Source: JAFAGX01 sp035623335 (lineage in GTDB: Bacteria > Acidobacteriota > Terriglobia > Terriglobales > Acidobacteriaceae). Taken from it: a stretch of DNA of 64,000 nt. Positions 52,130 through 61,791 of this stretch are shown here, piece after piece (positions within the stretch are counted from its first letter, which is position 1; each line of letters opens with the position of its first letter). Location of the stretch: positions 1 through 64,000 of the forward strand of contig DASPTQ010000306.1 in assembly GCA_035623335.1 (NCBI GenBank), read 5' to 3'. The notes below the pieces were generated by a model. That model was not told the origin of the DNA, searched no databases, and was given only the letters and a program-made list of their open reading frames with translations. Made by a program: the position numbers and the translations under genes.

Positions 52130-53980
52130 TTATCCTAGAGGAGCCGCCCCGACTTTGGGGGGCTCCAGATCGACGAATTGCAGGTCATACAGCCGGCGGT
52201 AGACGCCGAATTTCTTCATCAAATCCTCATGCGAGCCGATGTCGGTCACCCGTCCATTTTCGAGGACCACAATGCGGTCGGCGCGACGCACGGTCGAGAG
52301 GCGATGGGCAATGACCACGACGGTGCGTCCGACCATAAGATTGGCGAGGGCGGACTGCACCAGGGATTCTGACTCGCTGTCCAGCGCCGAAGTCGCTTCG
52401 TCGAGAATCAGAATGGGAGCGTTCTTCAGCAAGGCCCGAGCGATGGCGATGCGCTGACGCTCGCCGCCGGAAAGCCGGAGGCCGCGCTCGCCAATGACGG
52501 TGTCGTAGCCCAGGGGTAAGGCGTTGATGAAGTCGTGCGCTAAGGCGGCCCGCGCCGCCCCTTCCACCGCCCGCTGGGAGACATGCGGTTGTCCGTAGGC
52601 GATATTGTTGCGCACGGTGTCGTTGAACAGAACCGTTTCCTGGGAGACAACCCCGATTTGCGAGCGCAGCGACGCGAGGGTCGCATCGCGTACGTCGTGG
52701 CCATCGACGAGCAAACGCCCGGCGGTGACATCGAAGAAGCGTGGAATGAGCTGAACCAGACTGGTCTTACCGGCGCCGCTCGAACCCACCACCGCCAACA
52801 CTTCGCCAGCCCGGACTTCCAGGTTGATGTCTTGCAGGATCTCCCGTTTTTCATCTCCCCGGGGCTCATAGGAGAAGCTCACGTGTTCGAAGCGGATACT
52901 GCGCGAGAAAGGAGGCAGGGGTTTGGCGCCGGCGCTTTCCCTTACCTCATCCTGGGTGTCGATGAACTGAAAGATTCCCGAGGAGGCACCCAGAGCCTGC
53001 TGAAAGTTATTGTGGAACAACGCGAACTTGCGCACCGGATCATAAAGCTTGAAAACCGCGACAATAAAGGCGAAGAACACCCCGGCCGTCATCCGCTGGT
53101 GAGAAATCTGTTGCCGCCCGAGCAGCAGCAACAGGGCAATCGCGATCGCGCCGAAGATGTCCATCAAAGGGGAACTGATGGCGGCGGCGGCAACCGAGCG
53201 GAGGTTGGCCCAGAACAGGCGCGCCGCAGCCTTGTGGAATCTCGAAATCTCCCAGGATTCCATGTTGAAGGCCTTCACGATGCGGTTTCCGGTGATGGTT
53301 TCGTGCAGGATGTTCTGTATGTCGGCCAGCTTGTCCTGTCCCTTGCGCGTCGTATGCCGTACGCGGCGGCCGATTCGCCCGGCCGAGTAAACGATGAAGG
53401 GCACAAACAGCAGCAGCACCCAGGCCAGCTTCGCTCCCAAAAGTACGACCACAACCGCGGTGAAGATCAAAGTGAACAGCTGTTGCAGAAACTCCGCCAG
53501 GACCGTCGACATCGCGTATTGCACCCGCTCGATATCGTTGACGATGGTTGAAATCAGTGTGCCGGTGGTGTGCTTCTCAAAGAACGCGGCGGAGCGGCGG
53601 AGAATGGAATCATACAAATGATTGCGAAGATCGGTGATCATTCCGTATCCGGCGTAGTTCACCAGGTAGGTCCCCAGATAGTCGAAGAGGCCCTTCAGGA
53701 TGGTGGACGCCACCAGTGCGTAGGCCACGATCGTCCACGCGTTGTGAAGGTGCGAAGGCACAAATTGCTGCAAATAAACCGTGTGCTGGGTTCGGGGAAT
53801 GGTAAACAGCCGGATATCATTCGATCCTGTCGAGGGATTGAGGACCCGATCCAAGACAGGGCCGACGAGCAGTACACGGAAGGCGTCCAGCAAGCCCACC
53901 AAAGCCATCAACAACACAGAACCGAGCACCTGCCACCAATACGGCAGTGCATAACGGAGAAGGCGGGTCAGTTGCCGCAT
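52130..53980 (-). CDS. MsbA-like ABC exporter (membrane and ATPase domains fused)
   Basis: The 616-residue half-transporter has a six-helix exporter domain (about 1-320) and an ATPase with Walker A GSSGAGKTSLVQL, Q-loop VSQETVLF, signature LSGGERQRIAIARALL and Walker B ILILDEATSALD. The best fit is a lipid A/lipid or drug exporter of the MsbA type. Proximity to yicC (5 bp) suggests a shared operon; the substrate is not deducible. Confidence 0.92.
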   Translation of the reverse strand: MRQLTRLLRYALPYWWQVLGSVLLMALVGLLDAFRVLLVGPVLDRVLNPSTGSNDIRLFTIPRTQHTVYLQQFVPSHLHNAWTIVAYALVASTILKGLFDYLGTYLVNYAGYGMITDLRNHLYDSILRRSAAFFEKHTTGTLISTIVNDIERVQYAMSTVLAEFLQQLFTLIFTAVVVVLLGAKLAWVLLLFVPFIVYSAGRIGRRVRHTTRKGQDKLADIQNILHETITGNRIVKAFNMESWEISRFHKAAARLFWANLRSVAAAAISSPLMDIFGAIAIALLLLLGRQQISHQRMTAGVFFAFIVAVFKLYDPVRKFALFHNNFQQALGASSGIFQFIDTQDEVRESAGAKPLPPFSRSIRFEHVSFSYEPRGDEKREILQDINLEVRAGEVLAVVGSSGAGKTSLVQLIPRFFDVTAGRLLVDGHDVRDATLASLRSQIGVVSQETVLFNDTVRNNIAYGQPHVSQRAVEGAARAALAHDFINALPLGYDTVIGERGLRLSGGERQRIAIARALLKNAPILILDEATSALDSESESLVQSALANLMVGRTVVVIAHRLSTVRRADRIVVLENGRVTDIGSHEDLMKKFGVYRRLYDLQFVDLEPPKVGAAPLG

Positions 53981-54139
53981 GGGCTGTGGCCTGCGGATGG
54001 AATCGACATGGCTTCGAAGCTCTTATTCTACTGTAGTTGGTGGATGATTCGGGGAGATCTGGCGCGGCGAGTTACGATCGTACCTTGGCCTGGCCGGGAG
54101 CGGGGGAGGTGAACCCTCTTTGCGGGGCCAACAAGGCTG

Positions 54140-55069
54140 CTATTCCGGACTATCCCGATGCACCACCTTCACCTGGTACCCCGCCGTTCGTAGCAGCTTG
54201 CCAACCTCCTCGGCGATCATCACGGAGCGGTGCTGGCCGCCGGTGCAGCCGAAGGAAATGGTGAGATAGCTCTTACCCTCGCGGATATAGTGCGGCAGCA
54301 GATACACCAAGAGCCGGGAAATCCGCCGAATGAACTCCCGGGTTTGGGGAAACGATCGGATATATCTCGCCACCTTCGGGTTGCGTCCGGTGAGGGGACG
54401 AAACTCAGGTACGAAGTAGGGATTGGGGAGAAAACGAACGTCGAACACCAAGTCCGCATCCTCCGGCAGTCCATGCTTGAATCCAAAGCTCACGCAGGAA
54501 ACCAGAATGTTCTTGTCGGATTCGCGCTTCTGGAACCTCTCGGTGATATAGGAGCGCAGTTCGTGCACGTTGAACTTGGAAGTGTCGATCACCAAATCCG
54601 CGATGGCACGAATCGGACGAAGGCGTCTTCGCTCGGCGGCCAGCGAAGCCCGAACAGGGGCATTGATTCCTAAAGGATGCGGACGCCGAGTCTCGCTGAA
54701 ACGGCGAAGCAAAATCGCATCCTCCGCCTCGAGGAACACCATCTTGGTCGGCAGCATGCGCTTGACCGACCGCACGATGCGAGGCAAGTTCTGTAACTGC
54801 TCGCCTTCGCGAACATCCACCACCAGCGCTGTATTCTTGATCTCGGAGGATTGATTCACCAGGTCGGCAAACTGCGGAATCAGACCAACCGGCAGATTGT
54901 CGACACAGTAATAACCCAGATCCTCAAAGGCCTTCAGGACCGAGGCCTTTCCTGACCCGCTCATCCCGGTGATGATGACCAGTTCGGCAGGAGCGCGCCC
55001 ATCAACCGAACCCCCGGCCCTCGGCAGGCGGCGGTCCCTGGTCCTGGAGTTGGCGGATTTTTGTGGCAT
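54140..55069 (-). CDS. rapZ: RNase adapter/nucleotide-binding protein RapZ
   Basis: The 309-residue protein has Walker A ITGMSGSGKASVLKAFEDLG, then YYCVDNLPVGLIP, and the C-terminal GCTGGQHRSVMIAEEVG motif with SFGFKHGLPEDADLVFDVRF in the middle. RapZ controls the amino-sugar sRNA pathway in enterobacteria; in other phyla it is a glycan-linked nucleotide-binding protein. ATG 55069 (MPQKSANS) is preferred to the frame start at 55129. Confidence 0.94.
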   Translation of the reverse strand: MPQKSANSRTRDRRLPRAGGSVDGRAPAELVIITGMSGSGKASVLKAFEDLGYYCVDNLPVGLIPQFADLVNQSSEIKNTALVVDVREGEQLQNLPRIVRSVKRMLPTKMVFLEAEDAILLRRFSETRRPHPLGINAPVRASLAAERRRLRPIRAIADLVIDTSKFNVHELRSYITERFQKRESDKNILVSCVSFGFKHGLPEDADLVFDVRFLPNPYFVPEFRPLTGRNPKVARYIRSFPQTREFIRRISRLLVYLLPHYIREGKSYLTISFGCTGGQHRSVMIAEEVGKLLRTAGYQVKVVHRDSPE

Positions 55070-55326
55070 CTCGACGCATGGTACCAGGGAGAAACCCCGC
55101 TGGTACAGGAGACGAAACTTGCTAGACACGATCCTGGCTGTGACGAATTGCCTGGGCCATGGTCAGGCTGCGTCCAGGGAGGAACTCTGGATCATGATCG
55201 CCGGGCCGTACCGAGAAAAATTCGGATCGCCGGAGGGGAACTCGCGTTCTTCCCGGGTTGCCCAGGTTGCTGTTCTTCTCCAATGGTACGATCGAAAGCA
55301 ACCATAACTCCTGCGGTGAGTGGCTT

Positions 55327-57759
55327 ATGACCGAATTCTGCAATGTTGCGCTGCCGGTCCCCCTCGATATCCTGTTCACCTACCGCATTCCCCAAGGCTT
55401 GGAGCCGGTGGTGGGGGGACGAGTATTAGTTCCGTTTCGGCAGAAGCGTCTCTCCGGCGTCGTGACCGAACTGCATGATCGTTCTCCTGACATCCCGACG
55501 AAGAACGTACTCAGCGCTCTCGACCGCTTACCACTGCTCGATCCACCGCTGATCCAGCTGGGGAAGTGGGTCGCCGATTATTACCTGGCCCCGCTGGGTG
55601 AAGTTTTCCGCACGATGCTGCCTCTGAGCGCAGAGTTCAAACGCACCATCCTGTACCGCATCACCGAAAAGGGACAGTTGGCGCTGCACCTCGCAAGCAG
55701 GGCTGGGTCGCCCAATCGATCGCACCGCAACGGGGAAGAGCAGCTAAACGAATTTCGGGTGCTCGATTATCTGGCCCAGCGGGAGAGCGCGCGGGCGGAA
55801 AGTGTGCGCGTGGCCACGGCAGCTTCGCCAGCGCTGCTGGCCGGGATGGTTCGCAAGCAGTGGATCGTGCGTGAAGATCAATCGCAGTCTCACGATGCGG
55901 CTCGTCTGGTAAAGGTGGCGGTACTCAACCAGGTAGACGGGAAGGTGAATCGCAATCAAGGTTTGCTGCTAGATAGCCTCACCCGAGCCGGGGGGAAGAT
56001 CCGACTCGATGAGCTCGGTTTGGATATCCCACGCGGCACACTCGGCACTCTGGTCAAGCGCGGAATGATTCAAATTGTGGAAGAACCCGCGAAATTTGTT
56101 GTCTCCACCCTTCCGGCTCGGCCCTCGCCCGTGACCTTGGAGTTCAACCCTGCGCAGCAAGCGGCCCTGTGTGCGATTCAAGGGCGGGTCGAGGCGGCCA
56201 AGTATTCCACTCTCCTGGTGCACGGCGTAACCGGATCCGGCAAAACCGCGGTATACCTGGCAGCGATGCGTTCGGTGCTCGACCGAGGCAAATCGGCAAT
56301 CCTGCTGGTCCCGGAAATCGGTCTAACACCGGCAGTGGCAGCGGACTTACAACAAGCCTTCGCCGACGAGGTCGCCATTCTGCACTCGGCCTTAACCGAT
56401 CGCGAGCGCGCCGAGCAATGGCACCGCATCCGCCGAGGTGACGCTCGGGTTGTCGTGGGCACGCGCTCCGCGGTCTTCGCGCCCGTCTCCCATTTGGCCT
56501 TGGTCATCGTCGATGAAGAGCAGGACGCCTCGTACAAGCAGGAGGAAATGCCGCGGTATCACGCCCGTGATGTAGCGGTGATGCGCGCCAAAATGGCGGA
56601 GGCGGTCGTGGTGTTGGGCTCGGCAACCCCGTGCTTGGAAACCTACTTCAACGCCACCAAGAGCAAGTATGAGCTGCTCGCGCTGCCGGATCGGATCGAA
56701 CAGCGGCCCCTGCCCGAGGTCGACATTGTCGACATGCGCCAGGAATTTCAGCAAACCGGGAAAGAACAGGTGCTTTCTCGAGCCCTGGCGGAAGAAATCC
56801 GGCTAAGGCTGGCGCGGGAGGAGCAAGTCATGGTTTTGCTGAATCGGCGCGGATATTCCCCGTTGGTCCTATGCCGGGCGTGTGGCCACCATCTGGAATG
56901 CCGAGATTGTGCCATTGCGATGACCCACCATAAGCGCAGCCACCGCATGGTATGTCATTACTGCGGATTCCGTGCGCCGGTGCCCAAGCATTGCAGCGAA
57001 TGTGGCAGCGAGTACGTGTATTTCCTGGGAACCGGCTCGGAGAAGTTGGAAGAGCTGCTCCATGGGATGTTTCCCCAGGCACGCATCGGACGGCTTGACC
57101 GGGACACGGTGCGCGGACGCGACGACTTTGAGCGTATCTTAAACGCGCTCAACGCCGGTGAACTGGACCTATTGGTAGGGACGCAGATGATTGCCAAAGG
57201 GCACGATATTCACGGGGTTACGCTGGTAGGGGTGGTCGGCGCCGATAGCGCGTTGGGCTTGCCGGACTTCCGCGGCGCAGAACGCACATTCCAGCTACTC
57301 ACGCAGGTGGCTGGCCGTGCCGGACGCGGGGAGAAACCCGGGAAGGTAATTCTGCAGACCTACTTCCCGGACCATTACGCAGTGCAATACGCGGCAAGAC
57401 ACGACTTCACTGGGTTTTATGACAAAGAACTTGCCTTCCGCCGCTGGATGCATTATCCCCCGTACACTGCACTGGCCAATGTTTTGCTTCGCAGCCCCAA
57501 GTTGGATGAGGTGCTAGGCTGGTCGGGCCGGTTGGGACAGTGGTTCGAAAAGATGCCGCATGAAGACATTCGGGTGTTGGGACCTGCCGCCGCACCCATC
57601 CTGCGATTGAAACAGGACTATCGATACCACTTTGTCCTGAAATCGGCGAGCCGCGAAGACCTCAACCGCTTGCTGCGCGCTATGCTCACGCATGCGGCAC
57701 AGCAGAAGATCCCTCGAAACCAAATCATTGTCGATGTCGATGCCATATGGCTGATGTGA
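55327..57759 (+). CDS. priA: Primosomal helicase PriA
   Basis: The 810-residue helicase has the 3'-binding domain at the start (MTEFCNVALPVPLDILFTYR), Walker A HGVTGSGKTAVYLAAM, DEEQDASYKQEEMPRYHARD, and eight zinc-binding cysteines in CRACGHHLECRDC, CHYCGF and CSECGS. It restarts stalled replication forks. ATG 55327 fits the family start; the frame start at 55258 does not. It is divergent from rapZ across 257 bp. Confidence 0.96.
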   Translation: MTEFCNVALPVPLDILFTYRIPQGLEPVVGGRVLVPFRQKRLSGVVTELHDRSPDIPTKNVLSALDRLPLLDPPLIQLGKWVADYYLAPLGEVFRTMLPLSAEFKRTILYRITEKGQLALHLASRAGSPNRSHRNGEEQLNEFRVLDYLAQRESARAESVRVATAASPALLAGMVRKQWIVREDQSQSHDAARLVKVAVLNQVDGKVNRNQGLLLDSLTRAGGKIRLDELGLDIPRGTLGTLVKRGMIQIVEEPAKFVVSTLPARPSPVTLEFNPAQQAALCAIQGRVEAAKYSTLLVHGVTGSGKTAVYLAAMRSVLDRGKSAILLVPEIGLTPAVAADLQQAFADEVAILHSALTDRERAEQWHRIRRGDARVVVGTRSAVFAPVSHLALVIVDEEQDASYKQEEMPRYHARDVAVMRAKMAEAVVVLGSATPCLETYFNATKSKYELLALPDRIEQRPLPEVDIVDMRQEFQQTGKEQVLSRALAEEIRLRLAREEQVMVLLNRRGYSPLVLCRACGHHLECRDCAIAMTHHKRSHRMVCHYCGFRAPVPKHCSECGSEYVYFLGTGSEKLEELLHGMFPQARIGRLDRDTVRGRDDFERILNALNAGELDLLVGTQMIAKGHDIHGVTLVGVVGADSALGLPDFRGAERTFQLLTQVAGRAGRGEKPGKVILQTYFPDHYAVQYAARHDFTGFYDKELAFRRWMHYPPYTALANVLLRSPKLDEVLGWSGRLGQWFEKMPHEDIRVLGPAAAPILRLKQDYRYHFVLKSASREDLNRLLRAMLTHAAQQKIPRNQIIVDVDAIWLM

Positions 57760-57912
57760 GAGCCTGCCTTTCGATCACGACCATGCCCCGTTTCCATGTT
57801 TTTCTCTCGCAACGGTTTCGCCTCCTCCTTGCGCGGCTGCGCGAAATGAAAAATAATTGCGTCGGCTGCACGCGGCGCTTCTCCCTGCGCCTCGCACCAG
57901 GAGGCTTAACGC

Positions 57913-59742
57913 ATGAAAACGAGTCGTGCGAAGTCGCTCTCGACAATCGCCCTGGGATTCGCCCTCGCGAGCATGGGGATCGGCTGGCGGCCGTCGTTGG
58001 CCGCGCAAGCTGCACCAGCTTCGATTTCCCGTGACATCATCATTGAACACGACGTCCCGATGAAAACGCGCGACAACATAACCCTCTACGCCGATATTTA
58101 TCGCCCCAAGTCCTCGGGCAAGTTCCCGGTCATCCTTATGCGCACTCCCTACGACAAACGGGCCAGCTGGGCTGTCTCCCCCGTCTTCGGGGAGATGGTT
58201 CCCCGAGGCTACGTCGTCATCCTGCAGGACGTTCGCGGTCGGTACGCTTCGGAGGGGGAGTGGTATCCCTTCAAGCACGAACAGGCCGACGGTTACGATT
58301 CGATCGAATGGGCGGCCATGCTCCCCTATTCCGATGGCAAGGTCGGCATGATCGGAGCCTCGTATGTGGGAGCGACGCAGATGCTCGCCGCCATTGCCCA
58401 GCCTCCGCACTTAGTCGGGATCGCACCCAGCATGACCGCCAGCAATTACCACGAAAATTGGACCTATCAGGGGGGCGCTTTCCAACAATGGTTTGATCAG
58501 AGCTGGACATCGGAGCTGGCGCAGAACACCCTCCAGCGGCGGACCGAGGAAAACACCAATGCTCTGGTCGGCGCGCCCACGCTTCCGCTCGCCAACTATT
58601 CCGTCTTCAACTTCGGTCAGTTGCCCGCTGATTCCCAGCTTACTGCCGCTCTGGCTCCTTACTACCTCGACTGGCTGTCGCACCCCGATTACGACGATTA
58701 CTGGAAGCAGTGGTCCATCGAAGAACACTTTTCGAAGATTGCCGTCCCCATGCTCCAGGTCGGTGCCTGGTATGACATCTTTAACGCCGGCACCCTGCGC
58801 AACTATGTAGGCGCCAGGATCCACGCGGCCAGCGAGGCGGCGCGCGCCGGGCAGCATTTGCTGATCGCAATTGGCGGTCACGCCGGTTTCGGTCGCCGCA
58901 TTGGCGACCTCGATTTCGGTCCCCATGCCACGGAGAATACCTACACCGACGTGATCCTCGATTGGTACGATTTTCTCTGTAAAGGCGCGCGCAACGAATT
59001 TGCCACGGACAAGCGGGTTAAGCTTTTTGTTATGGGCGCCAACGAGTATCGTCAGCAAGACGATTGGCCGCCACCGCAAGCCCAGTCTACCAAATATTTT
59101 CTGCACTCCAACGGTAAAGCCAATTCGCTCCGGGGGGACGGTTCACTCTCCACTTCCGAGCCCAAGTCCGAGCCCTCCGATTCCTACGTTTACAATCCCG
59201 CCAATCCCGTGTCCACCGTCGGCGGTCCTCTCTGCTGCGATGCCAAACACCTGCCGGCGGGCCCACGCGACCAGCGTTCGGTAGAGAATCGCGACGACGT
59301 GCTCGTATACTCCACCGGCCCTCTCGAACGTGATTTGGAAGTTACCGGACCCGTCACCGCTGCTCTGTTTGTAAAATCCTCGGCCGTGGATACCGACTTC
59401 ACCGCGAAACTGGTGGACGTCGCACCCAGCGGGTACGCCCAAAATCTCACAGAAGGCATTCTTCGTATGCGCTACCGCGCCTCCTCGGAGCATGCCGAGT
59501 TGATCAACCCGGAGCAGATTTACGAAATTTCCCTCGATCTCTGGGCCACGAGCAACGTTTTTCTACGCGGCCACTGGCTGCGCCTGGAGATTTCCAGCAG
59601 CAATTTTCCGCGCTTCGATCGCAACCTCAATACGGGCGAAGACGTCAAGTCCGCGCGCACCTTTGTCGTCGCCACCAATACCATTCTTCACGACGCACAA
59701 CATCCTTCGGCGCTGGTGCTCCCCGTCATGCCGCCCAGATAA
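57913..59742 (+). CDS. Secreted CocE/NonD-family hydrolase
   Basis: The 609-residue protein has a signal peptide (ending about ASLAAQAAP) and the X-Pro dipeptidyl-peptidase/CocE fold: MKTRDNITLYADIYRPKSSG, VRGRYASEGEW, the nucleophile elbow GMIGASYVGATQ, and HAGFGRRIG near the catalytic His. The C-terminal jelly-roll (LEVTGPVTAALFVKSSAVDT) completes the family. It would cleave acyl esters or peptide-like bonds; the substrate is unknown. It lies 153 bp after priA. Confidence 0.88.
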   Translation: MKTSRAKSLSTIALGFALASMGIGWRPSLAAQAAPASISRDIIIEHDVPMKTRDNITLYADIYRPKSSGKFPVILMRTPYDKRASWAVSPVFGEMVPRGYVVILQDVRGRYASEGEWYPFKHEQADGYDSIEWAAMLPYSDGKVGMIGASYVGATQMLAAIAQPPHLVGIAPSMTASNYHENWTYQGGAFQQWFDQSWTSELAQNTLQRRTEENTNALVGAPTLPLANYSVFNFGQLPADSQLTAALAPYYLDWLSHPDYDDYWKQWSIEEHFSKIAVPMLQVGAWYDIFNAGTLRNYVGARIHAASEAARAGQHLLIAIGGHAGFGRRIGDLDFGPHATENTYTDVILDWYDFLCKGARNEFATDKRVKLFVMGANEYRQQDDWPPPQAQSTKYFLHSNGKANSLRGDGSLSTSEPKSEPSDSYVYNPANPVSTVGGPLCCDAKHLPAGPRDQRSVENRDDVLVYSTGPLERDLEVTGPVTAALFVKSSAVDTDFTAKLVDVAPSGYAQNLTEGILRMRYRASSEHAELINPEQIYEISLDLWATSNVFLRGHWLRLEISSSNFPRFDRNLNTGEDVKSARTFVVATNTILHDAQHPSALVLPVMPPR

Positions 59743-59886
59743 TTCTGGGCGCTGGTGTTGGCTTGGGTGCCCCGCAGGTGGTTTGGTCTTCAGGGGGTGG
59801 GGCTGGCGCGATCGTAGCCCGTTCAAAAGGGTGTGTTAACACTTCGTCGTGTTCTAACGTCTATCATTTCGCGGGGTTTCTTCTCG

Positions 59887-60525
59887 ATGGCCTTGACGTC
59901 GCAAGGCTGGGTTGACTTGCTCGCGACAGGAGCCAGGGACTTGCCCGTGGAGCACTCAGCATCCGACACCTCCGGCGACAAGATGTTGGTGGATGCGGCA
60001 AGGCGTGGAGACCGCACGGCCTTCGGGCGGCTCTACGATCGGTATGCGCGCTTGGTGCACGGAGTTCTACTGGCAAGGGTCCCCGTGGACGAAGTCGATG
60101 ACCTGGTCCAAGACGTCTTCCTGACGGCCCTTCGCCGCCTTTCCGCGCTCCGCGAAGCCGGAAGTTTCGGAGCCTGGCTGGTTGCTATTGCCCGCAATCG
60201 AGCCAAGGACTACCACCGGCACTCGTTACCGGAAGACCAACTTAACGACGAGGTGCCCGAACAAGGTAGCCCGAGGGTAGGTGCTCGCGGGGACTATCAA
60301 GGAGAGGCGAACGCGATTCTCGACGCCATCAGGAGCCTGTCGGAGGCATACCGGGAAACACTGATTCTGCGGTTGGTGGAGGGTATGACCGGTCCTGAGA
60401 TCGCGGCACGCACGGGGATGACGCATGGCTCGGTTCGAGTCAATCTGCATCGCGGCATGCAGCAGCTCCGTGCGCGATTGAGCTCCTACCAGGACAGCGA
60501 CCGCCCGCAGCAGGAGACGCGCTAG
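59887..60525 (+). CDS. ECF-type RNA polymerase sigma factor
   Basis: The 212-residue protein has sigma region 2 (TAFGRLYDRYARLVHGVLLA, then DDLVQDVFLTALRRLSAL) and region 4 (LSEAYRETLILRLVEGMTGP, EIAARTGMTHGSVRVNLHRG). The short form without regions 1 and 3 marks an ECF sigma factor. Its stop is 2 bp before the FecR-like gene, a typical sigma/anti-sigma pair. ATG 59887 is chosen. It would direct transcription of a surface or stress regulon. Confidence 0.92.
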   Translation: MALTSQGWVDLLATGARDLPVEHSASDTSGDKMLVDAARRGDRTAFGRLYDRYARLVHGVLLARVPVDEVDDLVQDVFLTALRRLSALREAGSFGAWLVAIARNRAKDYHRHSLPEDQLNDEVPEQGSPRVGARGDYQGEANAILDAIRSLSEAYRETLILRLVEGMTGPEIAARTGMTHGSVRVNLHRGMQQLRARLSSYQDSDRPQQETR

Positions 60526-60527
60526 TC

Positions 60528-61634
60528 ATGAATAGTGAAAACAACCAAACGCGGAACGAATCCCTGACCAAGGACAACGACTATCTGTGGGATGGGTCTG
60601 GCGAGCCCGACCCTGAAATCCGTAGATTGGAAGCACTTCTGGGCAGTTTTCATCATGACCGTCCAGCCCCTGCATTTCCCGACCTTGTTCCCGATCGACC
60701 GTGGTGGTCCCATCCTTGGCGGATGTGGCTATTTCCCGCACTGGCAACCGCCGCCGTGGTGGCCATCGTTGGCGGAATATTTCTGGTGTCGAGGAAGAAG
60801 CCGGCCCCGGTTACCGCGGCTGGTTGGAACGTGTCCCAATTGGCAGGCACTCCTCGCATTGGACGAGACGCTGTTACCCCCAAGGGGGAGATCCGTCTGG
60901 CCATCGGGCAGGTGCTTGAAACCGACCGGCAGTCACGCGCCCGCCTGCGCGCGGAAGACGTCGGCCAGATCGACCTGGAGCCGGGCACGCGCCTGCATCT
61001 GCTGAACGTGGGCAGGGGGCTAAAGTGGATCGCGTTGGATCGCGGCACAATCCATACCTACATCTGGGGACCTCCCGGCCAATTCGTCGTCGACACCCCA
61101 TCGGCAGTGACCGTGGACTTAGGTTGCGCCTATACCTTGGAAGTGGACGATTCGGGAGCCGGCCTCGTGCGCACAGCCATGGGGTGGGTAGGTTTCAAGC
61201 TGAATGGCCACGAGTCCTTTATTCCCGCCGGCGCAGCCTGCGCCACCCGGCCCAAGGTGGGGCCGGGCACACCATACTTCGAAGACTCATCCCCCGAGCT
61301 TCGCGCTGCCTTGGCAAGCTTCGATTTTGCCGACAACACACCCGAGGAGCGGACCAGGGATCTGGCTGTCGTGCTGTCTGCTTCTCGCCCACGCGACTCA
61401 CTGACTCTGTGGCATCTGCTCACACGTGTGGATGGGGGCCAGAGAGAGCTCGTCTACCACCGGTTGCGAGCACTCGCCCCTCCGCCCCCACGCGTCACGA
61501 AGGAGGGAATCCTCGGTCTCGATCAACCCATGCTCGATGTGTGGTGGAACGAACTCGGGTTTGACGACATTTCGATTTGGCGCCATTGGGAGCGCTCCTG
61601 GTCCGGAGGCACTACTCCGGCCGGCGAAAAGTAG
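60528..61634 (+). CDS. FecR-like membrane protein, probable anti-sigma partner
   Basis: The 368-residue protein has a cytoplasmic N-terminus of about 60 residues, one membrane helix (LFPALATAAVVAIVGGIFLV) and a periplasmic FecR-like domain (LETDRQSRARLRAEDVGQID, FVVDTPSAVTVDLGCAYTLE). Encoded 2 bp after the ECF sigma factor, it is likely the sigma regulator that receives an outer signal. The C-terminal 100 residues (for example FDFADNTPEERTRDLAVVLS) are unlike classical FecR. Confident as a pair member, less so about mechanism. Confidence 0.82.
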   Translation: MNSENNQTRNESLTKDNDYLWDGSGEPDPEIRRLEALLGSFHHDRPAPAFPDLVPDRPWWSHPWRMWLFPALATAAVVAIVGGIFLVSRKKPAPVTAAGWNVSQLAGTPRIGRDAVTPKGEIRLAIGQVLETDRQSRARLRAEDVGQIDLEPGTRLHLLNVGRGLKWIALDRGTIHTYIWGPPGQFVVDTPSAVTVDLGCAYTLEVDDSGAGLVRTAMGWVGFKLNGHESFIPAGAACATRPKVGPGTPYFEDSSPELRAALASFDFADNTPEERTRDLAVVLSASRPRDSLTLWHLLTRVDGGQRELVYHRLRALAPPPPRVTKEGILGLDQPMLDVWWNELGFDDISIWRHWERSWSGGTTPAGEK

Positions 61635-61791
61635 CCGCATCCTCCTCTTAACCTTCCCCGAAAGCTTGCAGCCTTTGTTAACACTCGAAGCTTCGCTCGC
61701 GTCTCTGGGAATGTGGGCTATGAAGTTGGCCTCCGCCCTCAGAGCTGTAAGCACCACATCGGCACAAGATTTTTCGCAAAGGAACATCCGG